A stretch of DNA of 64,000 bases from Streptomyces eurythermus (GTDB taxonomy: Bacteria; Actinomycetota; Actinomycetes; Streptomycetales; Streptomycetaceae): contig NZ_BMSK01000018.1 of NCBI RefSeq assembly GCF_014649115.1, positions 74,713 to 138,712 of the forward strand. The letters are read 5' to 3'. A program made the translations under genes and the position numbers. Positions within the stretch are counted from its first letter, which is position 1. Each line of letters begins with the position of its first letter. The notes under the pieces were generated by a model, which did not search any database, was not told where the DNA came from, and saw nothing but the letters and a program-made list of their open reading frames with translations. Positions 1 through 7,946 of the stretch are shown here, one piece after another.

Positions 1-333
1 CTGGGCCTGGACCACCCCGAGGAGCCGCACCCGAGCAGCGGTTTCTCCCTGGTCACGCTCAACGCCGAGGCGAAGCGGCGCTACCGCCCGACCATCGAGC
101 GGCTGCAGCGCGCGCTGAAGGCCCACCTGGCCGCCACCTCCGCCGACACCTCCCGCACCTTCCGCGGTCCGGCCGCCCGGCACGGCTCCTCCGGCGGCGG
201 CGTCCGGGTCAAGGCGGTGTGCGACTGCGGGCGCAACGTCCGGGTCGTCCCGTCGGTCCTCGCCCAGGCGCCCATCGTCTGCGGCGGCTGCGGCAAGCCG
301 TTCAGAATCCCGGAGGTCATGGGGGCGGCGTAG
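1..333 (+). CDS. C-terminal part of a zinc-ribbon protein (SprT-like?)
   Basis: Frame 1 is open from the window edge to a TAG, giving 110 residues of a protein that starts outside. The last third carries two cysteine pairs: C-x-C-G, then about 18 residues, then C-G-G-C-G. That spacing suggests a zinc ribbon like those closing SprT-like putative metalloproteases. The catalytic region would lie upstream, so the family cannot be confirmed. The stretch before the ribbon is basic and Ala/Ser-rich, probably a linker. The gene lies 307 bases before rpsP on the same strand and is probably a separate unit. Confidence 0.6.
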   Translation: MGLDHPEEPHPSSGFSLVTLNAEAKRRYRPTIERLQRALKAHLAATSADTSRTFRGPAARHGSSGGGVRVKAVCDCGRNVRVVPSVLAQAPIVCGGCGKPFRIPEVMGAA

Positions 334-640
334 GCGCGGCGCGCGGATACCGGCATCTCGTGGCTGCCGGGCCGCGGGCGGCGACCTCACAGCACCGGGC
401 AGCGCACCCGACGTGCCCTCACCTCCACGCCGGGTGCCGCTGTGCCCTGCCCCGCACCCGGCCCACCCACCCTCGGCCGGAAGCGGTCCGCGGGGTATGG
501 CAGAATGGCTAGCTGTACTCGACAGCCGCACAGGACCCCTCTCTCCTCCGGCTGACGCGTCCATCGGGCACTCGGGTACCGCAACCCCACGCGGCGTCTC
601 GCCGTGCCCAACCACGTCAATTCCAGGAGAACCCACTCCC
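334..640. other. Intergenic region upstream of rpsP
   Basis: About 300 bases without a convincing gene. It presumably carries the rpsP operon promoter and leader. A stretch near 496-512 (TATGGCAGAATGG) is less GC-rich than its surroundings and could hold a -10 element, but I could not pair it with a good -35. The segment just before the GTG start has an AGGAGA ribosome binding site at 624-629. No tRNA cloverleaf or terminator could be drawn. Confidence 0.4.
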
Positions 641-1060
641 GTGGCAGTCAAGATCAAGCTGAAGCGTCTGGGCAAGATCCGTTCGCCTCACTACCGCATC
701 GTCGTCGCCGACTCCCGTACCCGCCGTGACGGCCGGGCCATCGAGGAGATCGGCAAGTACCACCCGACCTACAACCCGTCGGTCATCGAGGTGGACGCCG
801 AGCGTGTGGCGTACTGGCTGGGTGTCGGCGCGCAGCCGACCGAGCCCGTGCTCGCCATCCTGAAGAAGACCGGCGACTGGCAGAAGTTCAAGGGCGAGCC
901 GGCTCCCGCGCCGCTGCTCGTCGCCGAGCCCAAGCCGGCCCGTCCGTCGTTCGAGGCTCTCGGCGGTGACGACGAGGGCAAGGGTGAGGCGATCACCCAG
1001 AAGAAGAAGGCTGAGAAGAAGGACGAGGCCGCGGCTGAGTCCGAGTCGACCGAGGCCTGA
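641..1060 (+). CDS. rpsP: 30S ribosomal protein S16
   Basis: The product is S16, a 16S rRNA-binding protein needed for assembly of the small subunit. The 139-residue product begins VAVKIKLKRLGKIRSP, the usual S16 start, with a GTG start codon 11 bases after AGGAGA. The reading frame stays open upstream, but that part has no S16 similarity. As in other actinobacteria, the core of about 80 residues is followed by an extension rich in Lys, Glu and Ala (roughly residues 95-139). It is the first gene of a tight run with the KH protein (5-base gap), rimM, trmD and rplS, so ribosome assembly and tRNA modification are co-expressed. Confidence 0.97.
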   Translation: MAVKIKLKRLGKIRSPHYRIVVADSRTRRDGRAIEEIGKYHPTYNPSVIEVDAERVAYWLGVGAQPTEPVLAILKKTGDWQKFKGEPAPAPLLVAEPKPARPSFEALGGDDEGKGEAITQKKKAEKKDEAAAESESTEA

Positions 1061-1065
1061 GCAGC

Positions 1066-1305
1066 ATGCTCGAAGAGGCGCTTGAGCACCTCGTGAAGGG
1101 CATCGTCGACAACCCTGACGATGTGCAGGTCGCCTCGCGCAACCTGCGCCGCGGACGCGTGCTGGAGGTCCGGGTCCACCCGGACGACCTCGGCAAGGTG
1201 ATCGGTCGCAACGGCCGCACCGCGCGCGCCCTGCGTACCGTCGTGGGCGCCATCGGCGGCCGCGGTGTCCGCGTCGACCTGGTCGACGTGGACGACGTCC
1301 GCTGA
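1066..1305 (+). CDS. khpA: KH-domain RNA-binding protein (KhpA/YlqC family)
   Basis: A 79-residue single-domain protein. The KH signature is visible as VIGRNGRTARALR (GxxG loop = GRNG, about residues 46-49), preceded by a beta strand that ends in HPDDLGK. Family members bind RNA and, in Gram-positive bacteria, influence cell division or small-RNA function; the role in Streptomyces is not shown by the sequence. It starts with ATG five bases after the rpsP stop, between rpsP and rimM, which is the standard place for this family. Confidence 0.93.
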   Translation: MLEEALEHLVKGIVDNPDDVQVASRNLRRGRVLEVRVHPDDLGKVIGRNGRTARALRTVVGAIGGRGVRVDLVDVDDVR

Positions 1306-1387
1306 CGCTTCATCGCAACCGGCTCGGGCCGGGGAGGGCCACTGGGCCGTCCCCGGCCCGCAGTCGTATGACAGGAGATTTGGACAG

Positions 1388-1933
1388 GTGCAGCTGGTAG
1401 TCGCACGGATCGGCCGTGCCCATGGCATCAAGGGCGAGGTCACCGTCGAGGTACGTACCGACGAGCCGGAACTGAGGCTCGGCCCCGGCGCCGTACTCGC
1501 CACGGATCCCCCTTCGGCGGGACCGCTGACCATCGCCACGGGGCGGGTGCACAGCGGCCGCCTCCTGCTGCGCTTCGAGGGCGTCACCGACCGCACCGCG
1601 GCCGAGGCCCTGCGCAACACCCTGCTGATCGCCGAGGTGGACCCGGAGGAACTGCCCGAAGGCGAGGACGAGTACTACGACCATCAGCTGATCGACCTGG
1701 ACGTGGTCACCGAGGACGGCACGGAGGTCGGCCGGATCACCGAGATCTCCCACCTGCCCTCGCAGGACCTGTTCATCGTGGAGCGCCCGGACGGCAGCGA
1801 GGTGCTGATCCCGTTCGTGGAGGAGATCGTCACCGAGATCGACCTGGCCGAGCAGCGCGCGGTCATCACGCCGCCGCCGGGCCTGATCGACGACCGCGCC
1901 GAGATCGCCTCCGCCAGGGACGAGGACGCATGA
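1388..1933 (+). CDS. rimM: Ribosome maturation factor RimM
   Basis: RimM binds S19 and helps mature the 3' head domain of the 30S subunit. The GTG start at 1388 gives 181 residues beginning VQLVVARIGRAHG, the classic RimM N-terminus, and AGGAG lies 10 bases upstream. An in-frame extension further upstream overlaps the KH gene and has no RimM character. The N-terminal RimM barrel (about 1-85) is followed by a PRC-barrel domain (about 95-170, with YYDHQLIDL and LIPFVEEIV). The 3' end overlaps trmD by four bases (ATGA), which suggests translational coupling. Confidence 0.95.
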   Translation: MQLVVARIGRAHGIKGEVTVEVRTDEPELRLGPGAVLATDPPSAGPLTIATGRVHSGRLLLRFEGVTDRTAAEALRNTLLIAEVDPEELPEGEDEYYDHQLIDLDVVTEDGTEVGRITEISHLPSQDLFIVERPDGSEVLIPFVEEIVTEIDLAEQRAVITPPPGLIDDRAEIASARDEDA

Positions 1934-2763
1934 GGCTCGACGTCGTCACGATCTTCCCCGAGTACCTCGAACCGCTGAACGTCTCCCTCGTCGGCAAGGC
2001 ACGCGCGCGCGGGCAGCTGAACGTCCACGTGCACGACCTGCGCGGCTGGACGTACGACCGGCACAACACGGTGGACGACACCCCCTACGGCGGCGGCCCC
2101 GGCATGGTCATGAAGACCGACCCCTGGGGCGAGGCCCTCGACACCGTCCTCGCCGACGGCTACGAGTCCGGCGCCCACGCCCCCGCGCTGATCGTGCCCA
2201 CGCCCAGCGGCCGTCCCTTCACCCAGGAACTGGCCGTCGAACTGTCCGCACGCCCCTGGCTGATCTTCACACCGGCCCGCTATGAGGGCATCGACCGGCG
2301 CGTCATGGACGAGTACGCCACCCGCCTGCCGGTCTACGAGGTCTCCATCGGCGACTACGTCCTGGCCGGCGGCGAGGCGGCCGTCCTGGTCGTCACGGAG
2401 GCCGTCGCCCGGCTGCTGCCCGGCGTCCTCGGCAACGCCGAGTCCCACCGCGACGACTCCTTCGCCCCCGGCGCGATGGCGAACCTCCTCGAAGGCCCCG
2501 TCTACACCAAGCCGCCCGTCTGGCGCGGCCGGGACATCCCCGAGGTGCTGCTCAGCGGCCACCACGGGAAGATCGCCCGCTGGCGCCGCGACGAGGCGCT
2601 GAAGCGTACGACCGCCAACCGGCCCGACCTGATCGAGCGCTGCGACCCCAAGGCCTTCGACAAGAAGGACCGCGAGATGCTCTCCATCCTGGGCTGGGAA
2701 CCGGACCGGGACGGGGAGCCGTACGGCCGATTTTGGCGCCGCGCCGAGGGCGTGGAAGAATAG
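1930..2763 (+). CDS. trmD: tRNA (guanine-N1)-methyltransferase
   Basis: TrmD methylates G37 of tRNAs that read CNN codons, using S-adenosylmethionine, and so prevents +1 frameshifting. The 277-residue product starts MRLDVVTIFPEY. It contains DTPYGGGPGMVMK and SIGDYVLAGGEAA, the substrate and SAM trefoil-knot segments typical of the SPOUT-class enzyme. The ATG overlaps the rimM stop. A gap of about 136 bases separates it from rplS and may contain a secondary promoter. Confidence 0.97.
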   Translation: MRLDVVTIFPEYLEPLNVSLVGKARARGQLNVHVHDLRGWTYDRHNTVDDTPYGGGPGMVMKTDPWGEALDTVLADGYESGAHAPALIVPTPSGRPFTQELAVELSARPWLIFTPARYEGIDRRVMDEYATRLPVYEVSIGDYVLAGGEAAVLVVTEAVARLLPGVLGNAESHRDDSFAPGAMANLLEGPVYTKPPVWRGRDIPEVLLSGHHGKIARWRRDEALKRTTANRPDLIERCDPKAFDKKDREMLSILGWEPDRDGEPYGRFWRRAEGVEE

Positions 2764-2899
2764 GCCGCTGTTGTGCGTCCGTCCGGCGAGCGCCCCTGCC
2801 ACAGGGGGACACGACGCCCGCCCCGACCCGCACGGCAGTCCTCCTGAAACCCCTAGTTTCCGTTGATGACCTGTGGCATCAGCGAGGAAAGCAGACGAA

Positions 2900-3250
2900 A
2901 TGTCTCACCTGCTCGACTCCGTCGACTCCGCGTCGCTGCGCAGCGACATCCCGGCCTTCCGCCCGGGTGACACCGTCAACGTCCACGTCCGCGTCATCGA
3001 GGGCAACCGCTCCCGTGTGCAGCAGTTCAAGGGCGTTGTGATCCGCCGCCAGGGCTCCGGTGTCCGCGAGACCTTCACGGTCCGCAAGGTCTCGTTCTCC
3101 GTCGGCGTCGAGCGCACCTTCCCGGTGCACACCCCGATCGTCGAGAAGATCGAGCTGGTCACCCGTGGTGACGTGCGCCGCGCCAAGCTGTACTACCTCC
3201 GTGAGCTGCGCGGCAAGGCCGCGAAGATCAAGGAGAAGCGCGAGAACTGA
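2900..3250 (+). CDS. rplS: 50S ribosomal protein L19
   Basis: L19 sits at the 30S-50S interface. The 116-residue product starting MSHLLDSVDSASLRSD contains FRPGDTVNVHVRVIEG, VQQFKGVVIRR and the C-terminal RRAKLYYLR, all L19 hallmarks. The ATG at 2900 has AGGAAAG (2885-2891) as ribosome binding site; an in-frame GTG 27 bases upstream is less likely. It is the last ribosomal gene of this group. Confidence 0.97.
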   Translation: MSHLLDSVDSASLRSDIPAFRPGDTVNVHVRVIEGNRSRVQQFKGVVIRRQGSGVRETFTVRKVSFSVGVERTFPVHTPIVEKIELVTRGDVRRAKLYYLRELRGKAAKIKEKREN

Positions 3251-3255
3251 GCGCT

Positions 3256-3285
3256 CTGACGGTTCACAGCGGGGCCGGATAGCAT
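3256..3285 (+). promoter_or_regulatory. Putative leaderless promoter of sipW
   Basis: CTGACG, 18 bases, then TAGCAT, ending nine bases before the sipW ATG. The predicted start of transcription would fall within a few bases of the start codon, and no ribosome binding site is visible. This gives the signal peptidase cluster a promoter separate from rplS. Confidence 0.5.
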
Positions 3286-3294
3286 CTGGCCCCG

Positions 3295-3996
3295 ATGGAC
3301 ACCGAAGCACAGCCGACGCAACGCGACCGCTCCTCCCACCCCGGTTCCCCGGGGGCGGAGGGCCGGTCGCGTTTCGCGTGGGCGGCCCGGCTCGCCGACT
3401 GGCTCCCGGGCGGCCGGATCACCCTCACCCTCCTCGCCGGCCTGGCGTTCCTGCTGGTCCTCAACGCCTTCGTGGTGCAGCCGTTCCAGATCCCGAGCGG
3501 ATCCATGGAGCAGGGGCTGCGGATCGGGGACCGTGTCCTCGTGAACAAGGTCGCGTACCGTTTCGGAGCCCAGCCGCGCCGCGGTGACGTGATCGTGTTC
3601 GACGGCACCGGGTATTTCGGGGACGCCGACTACGTCAAGCGGGTCGTCGGGGTAGGGGGAGACCATGTGGTCTGCTGCGACAAGCGGGGGAGGCTCGAGG
3701 TGAACGGCCGGCCGGTCGACGAGACCGCGTTCCTCTATCCGGGGGACAGCGCCTCCAGCGTGCCCTTCGACGTCGTCGTCCCCCCGGGCCGGCTGTTCGT
3801 CCTCGGTGACCACCGCAGCGACTCCAGCGACTCCCGCGACCACCTCGGCTCGCCCGGCGGCGGCATGATCCCCGTCGGGGACGTCATCGGCCGGGCCGAC
3901 TGGATCCTGTGGCCGTACCGCCACTGGACACACCTGACCCGGCCGTCCGCCTACGCGCGCGTGCCCGACGCCCCGGCGGAGGGCGGCCATGGGTAA
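3295..3996 (+). CDS. sipW: Type I signal peptidase SipW
   Basis: A membrane-bound serine protease that removes signal peptides from exported proteins. The 233-residue product has one N-terminal membrane segment (about 43-61) followed by PSGSM with the catalytic Ser70, a DYVKR segment with the general-base Lys115, and GDHRSDSSDSRD (box E). It lacks a C-terminal membrane anchor, unlike sipY and sipZ here. It is the first of four consecutive signal peptidase genes, a known arrangement in Streptomyces (sipW-X-Y-Z in S. lividans). It overlaps sipX by eight bases. Confidence 0.93.
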   Translation: MDTEAQPTQRDRSSHPGSPGAEGRSRFAWAARLADWLPGGRITLTLLAGLAFLLVLNAFVVQPFQIPSGSMEQGLRIGDRVLVNKVAYRFGAQPRRGDVIVFDGTGYFGDADYVKRVVGVGGDHVVCCDKRGRLEVNGRPVDETAFLYPGDSASSVPFDVVVPPGRLFVLGDHRSDSSDSRDHLGSPGGGMIPVGDVIGRADWILWPYRHWTHLTRPSAYARVPDAPAEGGHG

Positions 3997-5080
3997 CCGC
4001 GGCAAGCCCCGCCGCGGGGTGCCCGCCGGCCCCGCCGGTGATCTGCTGCCCACCGGGGCCCGCCGCACCTCCGCGCCCGGCGGTGGCCGCACCCGCGCGG
4101 AGCGCCGCAGACTCCAGCGCAAGGTCAAGCGCAAGCGCAGGCGCTCGGCCGTCCGGGAGATCCCCCTCCTGGTGGGCGTCGCCGTCCTCATCGCGCTCGT
4201 CCTGAAGACCTTCCTCGTCCAGGCGTTCGTGATCCCGTCCGGGTCCATGGAGGAGACGATCCGGATCGGCGACCGGGTACTGGTCGACAAACTCACCCCC
4301 TGGTTCGGCGCCGAACCGGAGCGCGGGGACGTCGTCGTCTTCCACGACCCGGGCGGCTGGCTCCAGGACGAGCAGACCGCCAAGAAGAGCGACCCGGTCG
4401 TCCTCAAACAGCTCAAGGAAGGGCTCGGCTTCATCGGCCTGCTGCCGTCCGACAACGAGAAGGACCTGATCAAACGGGTCATCGGGGTCGGCGGCGACCA
4501 TGTGAGGTGCTGTGACGCACAGGGGCGGGTCACCGTCAACGGCGTGCCGCTCACCGAGGGCGACTACCTCTATCCGGGGGACCAGCCGTCCGCCACGCCC
4601 TTCGACATCACCGTCCCCGAGGGCCGGCTGTGGGTCATGGGCGACCACCGCGGCAACTCCGCGGACTCCCGCTCCCACCAGGACACTCCCTACGGCGGCA
4701 CGGTCTCCGTGGACTCGGTCGTCGGCCGGGCCATGGTCATCGGCTGGCCGGTCGGTCACTGGACGCGCCTGACGGAACCTAAAACCTTCGCAAGCGTCAC
4801 CGACTCGGCGTCGGGGTCGGCCGCCGCTCCCCAGGTGTCGCATAGGGTTGCCCCGGAGAATCGGAATGGAATGACACGGCTTGCGACCCCTGCGGAACTC
4901 CCGCTCGTTATGGGAGTGGTGGGCCTGCGCAGTGTGTGGGGCAGGCAGCGGCACAGAGTGAGGAGTTGGCGTGGGGGATGTGGCGGTTGGCGCACGGTCG
5001 GGGCACGACGGCGAGGAGCACCGCGGGCACCCCGGGGGACAGGACGTTCCCGTACCGGACGGCGCCATGAACTCCGGTGA
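3989..5080 (+). CDS. sipX: Type I signal peptidase SipX, with odd C-terminal tail
   Basis: A 363-residue signal peptidase. The N-terminal 50 residues are very basic, a membrane segment follows (about 58-80), and PSGSM gives catalytic Ser86 with KRVIGVGGD giving Lys162. GDHRGNSADSR is box E. The folded part ends near residue 270. The rest (about 4800-5080) is unusual. It loses the G/C third-base bias, becomes Arg/Gly-rich, and its last 110 bases run through the start of sipY in another frame. The tail may be a read-through of regulatory DNA, or the gene may have lost an earlier stop by frameshift. PAELPLVMGVVGLR within the tail may be a weak membrane segment. Confidence 0.88.
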   Translation: MGNRGKPRRGVPAGPAGDLLPTGARRTSAPGGGRTRAERRRLQRKVKRKRRRSAVREIPLLVGVAVLIALVLKTFLVQAFVIPSGSMEETIRIGDRVLVDKLTPWFGAEPERGDVVVFHDPGGWLQDEQTAKKSDPVVLKQLKEGLGFIGLLPSDNEKDLIKRVIGVGGDHVRCCDAQGRVTVNGVPLTEGDYLYPGDQPSATPFDITVPEGRLWVMGDHRGNSADSRSHQDTPYGGTVSVDSVVGRAMVIGWPVGHWTRLTEPKTFASVTDSASGSAAAPQVSHRVAPENRNGMTRLATPAELPLVMGVVGLRSVWGRQRHRVRSWRGGCGGWRTVGARRRGAPRAPRGTGRSRTGRRHELR

Positions 5081-5978
5081 GGGCCGGGCGGACGGCGACG
5101 AGGGCACGCCGGAGGGCGAGCCGCGCGCCGGGACCGCGGCACCGGTCACGGGGGAGCGGCGGCCCAGGCAGTCGCGCTCCTTCTGGAAGGAACTGCCGAT
5201 CCTGGTCGGCATCGCGCTGGTCCTGGCGCTGCTGATCAAGACGTTCCTGGTGCAGGCGTTCTCGATCCCGTCCGACTCGATGCAGAACACCCTCCAGCAG
5301 GGTGACCGCGTCCTGGTCGACAAGCTCACCCCGTGGTTCGGCTCCGAGCCCGAGCGCGGCGAGGTCGTCGTCTTCCACGACCCGGACAACTGGCTGGCGG
5401 GCGAGCCGACGCCGACCCCGAACCCGGTGCAGAAGGTCCTCAGCTGGATCGGCCTGATGCCCTCGGCGGAGGAGAAGGACCTCATCAAGCGGGTGATCGG
5501 AGTCGGCGGCGACACGGTCGAGTGCAAGAACAGCGGCCCGCTGAAGGTCAACGGCAAGCCGCTGGACGAGCCGTACGTCTACCCGGGCAACACACCGTGC
5601 AGCGTGGACGACCAGGGCGGCCAGTTCACGGTGAAGGTCCCCAAGGGCTACATCTGGGTGATGGGCGACCACCGCCAGAACTCCCGTGACTCGCGCTACA
5701 ACCAGTCCGACAAGAACCACGGCATGGTTCCCGTGGACAAGGTCGTCGGCCGCGCGATCGTCAAGGCCTGGCCCATCAACCGCTGGGGCACCCTGCCCGT
5801 CCCCGACACCTTCGACCAGCCCGGCCTCGACCGGCAGTCCTCCGCCGCCGCGTCCCTGACGGCGGCCCCGCAGGGCCTGGCCACCGCGGCGGTGCTGCCG
5901 GTGGCGCTGTGGCGCCGTCGCCGGCGGAACGAGCGCGAGACGGCGGCGACCGGGGGGACGTCTACCGGCGAGCTGTGA
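4971..5978 (+). CDS. sipY: Type I signal peptidase SipY
   Basis: A 335-residue signal peptidase with a long, acidic, disordered cytoplasmic N-terminus (about 1-70). A membrane segment (about 74-95), PSDSM with catalytic Ser103, KRVIGVGGD with Lys173 and GDHRQNSRDSR follow. A second hydrophobic stretch with a polybasic end (ATAAVLPVALWRRRRR) forms a C-terminal anchor. The GTG start at 4971 is chosen because AGGAG (4961-4965) lies five bases upstream and because third-base GC bias in this frame begins there. An ATG at 5067 is the alternative and would reduce the overlap with sipX from 110 to 14 bases. Confidence 0.9.
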   Translation: MGDVAVGARSGHDGEEHRGHPGGQDVPVPDGAMNSGEGRADGDEGTPEGEPRAGTAAPVTGERRPRQSRSFWKELPILVGIALVLALLIKTFLVQAFSIPSDSMQNTLQQGDRVLVDKLTPWFGSEPERGEVVVFHDPDNWLAGEPTPTPNPVQKVLSWIGLMPSAEEKDLIKRVIGVGGDTVECKNSGPLKVNGKPLDEPYVYPGNTPCSVDDQGGQFTVKVPKGYIWVMGDHRQNSRDSRYNQSDKNHGMVPVDKVVGRAIVKAWPINRWGTLPVPDTFDQPGLDRQSSAAASLTAAPQGLATAAVLPVALWRRRRRNERETAATGGTSTGEL

Positions 5979-6043
5979 CACTCGGCGGGGCCGGCCGGCT
6001 CGGTCGGCTCCGGCTGTGCTGGTCCCCGGTCGTGGCGGAGGGG

Positions 6044-6073
6044 CTGCCTCCGCTCGGTACCGCCGGGTAGGGT
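6044..6073 (+). promoter_or_regulatory. Putative leaderless promoter of sipZ
   Basis: TAGGGT at 6068-6073 ends eight bases before the ATG at 6082; a weak -35 (CTGCCT) lies 18 bases upstream. No classical ribosome binding site precedes the ATG, which fits a leaderless transcript. This separates sipZ and its downstream genes from sipW-X-Y. Confidence 0.45.
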
Positions 6074-6081
6074 GCGGGTCC

Positions 6082-6864
6082 ATGGGTGGCGAGAGCATGA
6101 CGCGTACGGCCCCGTCGGGCGGCACCGGCACGGCACGGGCCGGCGGCGGCCGGCTCGGGCAGCGGCTGTCCGGACTGGCGGTGGCGCTGGGGCTGGTGAT
6201 GTTCCTCGGCGGCTTCGCGTGGGCGGCGCTGGTCTACCGGCCCTACACCGTCCCGACCGGCTCCATGTCGCCCACCATCGCCATCGGCGACCGGGTGCTG
6301 GCCCAGCGGGTCGACGGTGACGAGGTGCGACGCGGTGACGTGGTCGTCTTCGAGGACAAGAACTGGGTCGCCGACTCCAAGGTGGTCAAGCGCGTGGTCG
6401 CCGTGGGCGGGGACACCGTCTCCTGCTGCACCGACGGCAAGCTGACCGTCGACGGCAAGCCGATCGAGGAGCCCTATCTGCCCAAGGGCAGCCTGGCCGA
6501 GCTCCAGGGCTTCGGCACGGTGACCGTCCCCGAGGGCCGGCTCTTCCTCCTCGGCGACGAACGCCAGGGCTCCCTGGACTCCACCGCCCACCTCACCGAG
6601 GCGGCGCGGGGCACCGTCTCCCGCGACGCGGTCTCGGCCCGTGTGGACGCCATCGTCTGGCCCTGGAAGGGCATGCTCAAGCGCCCCACCGGTTTCGAGA
6701 CGCTGGGCGCCCTCTCCGAGCCGGGCCCGCTGCGCACCATCGAGGTGCTGATCGTGGCCGGCGCGGTCCTGGTCCTCGGCGGCGGCGCCTACGGCCCGGT
6801 CGCGGCCCGCCTCGGCCGCTCCCGCACCGCCACGACCCGTACGGAGACGGCCGGTGCCCGCTGA
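6082..6864 (+). CDS. sipZ: Type I signal peptidase SipZ
   Basis: The fourth signal peptidase, 260 residues from the ATG at 6082 (an ATG at 6097 is also possible). It has a membrane segment (about 31-50), PTGSM with catalytic Ser61, VVKRVVAVGGD with Lys103, and LGDERQGSLDS in place of the usual GDHRxxSxDS. A second membrane segment near the C-terminus (IEVLIVAGAVLVLGGG) is followed by a basic tail. The box E change (Glu-Arg for His-Arg) sets it apart from the other three and may affect substrate choice. Its end overlaps the NUDIX gene by 11 bases. Confidence 0.9.
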   Translation: MGGESMTRTAPSGGTGTARAGGGRLGQRLSGLAVALGLVMFLGGFAWAALVYRPYTVPTGSMSPTIAIGDRVLAQRVDGDEVRRGDVVVFEDKNWVADSKVVKRVVAVGGDTVSCCTDGKLTVDGKPIEEPYLPKGSLAELQGFGTVTVPEGRLFLLGDERQGSLDSTAHLTEAARGTVSRDAVSARVDAIVWPWKGMLKRPTGFETLGALSEPGPLRTIEVLIVAGAVLVLGGGAYGPVAARLGRSRTATTRTETAGAR

Positions 6865-7456
6865 GACGACGCGGCCTGCGGGGGAGCCGCACGGTGACGA
6901 ACGCCCGTACGGTGACGACGGCCCGTACGACGACGACCGGACGCACGAGGACGACCGGACGTACGAGGGTGCGGGCGGCCCCCGCAAGGTGGCCCGGGTG
7001 GTGCTGCTCGACCCCCGGGACCGCATCCTCCTCCTGCACGGACACGAGCCGGACGACCCGGCCGACGACTGGTGGTTCACGCCCGGCGGGGGACTGGAGG
7101 GCACCGAGACGCGCGAGGAGGCCGCGCTGCGGGAACTCGCGGAGGAGACTGGCATCACCGAGGTCGAACTGGGCCCCGTGCTGTGGCGGCGGCGCTGCTC
7201 GTTCCCGTTCGCGGGCCGCCGCTGGGACCAGGACGAGTGGTACTACCTGGCCCGCACCAGCCAGACGGCCACCGCGGCGACGGGACTGACGGAGCTGGAG
7301 CGGCGCAGCGTCGCCGGAGCGCGCTGGTGGACGTGTGGGGAACTGGCCCGGGCGCATGAGACGGTGTATCCGACCAGACTCGCCGAGCTGCTGCGCACGC
7401 TGCTCGTCGAAGGTCCCCCCGCCAGGCCCGTGACCCTCGACACGGAAATCGTCTGA
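6854..7456 (+). CDS. NUDIX hydrolase
   Basis: A 200-residue hydrolase expected to cleave a nucleoside diphosphate linked to some other group; the substrate cannot be read from the sequence. The NUDIX box is complete: GGGLEGTETREEAALRELAEETGI pattern at about residues 77-99, with the RELAEE metal-binding helix. The first 40 residues are low-complexity, with repeated Asp-Asp-Arg-Thr/Pro-Tyr units encoded by short tandem DNA repeats (about 6890-6970), probably disordered. The GTG start overlaps the sipZ stop, so the two are probably co-translated. Confidence 0.9.
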   Translation: MPAETTRPAGEPHGDERPYGDDGPYDDDRTHEDDRTYEGAGGPRKVARVVLLDPRDRILLLHGHEPDDPADDWWFTPGGGLEGTETREEAALRELAEETGITEVELGPVLWRRRCSFPFAGRRWDQDEWYYLARTSQTATAATGLTELERRSVAGARWWTCGELARAHETVYPTRLAELLRTLLVEGPPARPVTLDTEIV

Positions 7457-7511
7457 GGGATCGTCGGACTGGCGCACAATGGTGGGACGCACGGCTGAAG
7501 GGGAACATGCC

Positions 7512-7820
7512 ATGAGCGCCGAGGACCTCGAAAAGTACGAGACCGAGATGGAGCTGAAGCTCTACCGGGAGTACCGAGATGTCGTCGGTCTGTTCAAATA
7601 CGTGATCGAGACCGAGCGGCGTTTCTATCTCACCAACGACTACGAGATGCAGGTGCACTCGGTTCAGGGCGAGGTGTTCTTCGAGGTCACCATGGCCGAC
7701 GCCTGGGTCTGGGACATGTACCGGCCGGCTCGCTTCGTCAAGCAGGTGCGCGTCCTGACGTTCAAGGACGTGAACATCGAGGAGCTGAACAAGAGCGATC
7801 TGGAGCTGCCGGGCGGCTGA
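7512..7820 (+). CDS. DUF2469 family protein
   Basis: A 102-residue acidic protein starting MSAEDLEKYETEMELKLYREYRD. This family is small, highly conserved and restricted to actinobacteria, with no assigned biochemical role. There is no signal peptide or membrane segment. GGGGA lies seven bases before the ATG, and CACAAT at 7474-7479 may be the -10 of its own promoter. It lies before the yraN-like gene, its usual neighbour. Confidence 0.9.
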   Translation: MSAEDLEKYETEMELKLYREYRDVVGLFKYVIETERRFYLTNDYEMQVHSVQGEVFFEVTMADAWVWDMYRPARFVKQVRVLTFKDVNIEELNKSDLELPGG

Positions 7821-7946
7821 TGACCTGCGGCTTCATGGAACGCCACCCGTTCGGGTGACGGAGTTTTCCACAACCGCCGAGTAGTCCCCCAAGATCAACA
7901 TCGGGGCTCGGAACGCGCGACGGTTGGCGCCGGAGGAGGTGCCGAC

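Noticed and set aside
497..530. TGGCAGAATGGCTAGCTG stretch resembling the start of a tRNA
   Set aside because: No acceptor or anticodon stem pairs with it downstream and no T-loop GTTCGA follows at the right distance.
413..640. Long N-terminal extension of the rpsP frame
   Set aside because: It lacks S16 similarity and coding bias; the GTG at 641 with AGGAGA gives the normal protein.
1684..2802. Long antisense frame across rimM and trmD (and similar long shadows opposite most genes)
   Set aside because: High GC leaves few stops in antisense frames; these have no domain pattern and the opposite strand holds clear genes.
7869..7880. TTTTCCACAA as a DnaA box and possible origin
   Set aside because: A single imperfect match to TTGTCCACA without clustering; the oriC genes are not here.
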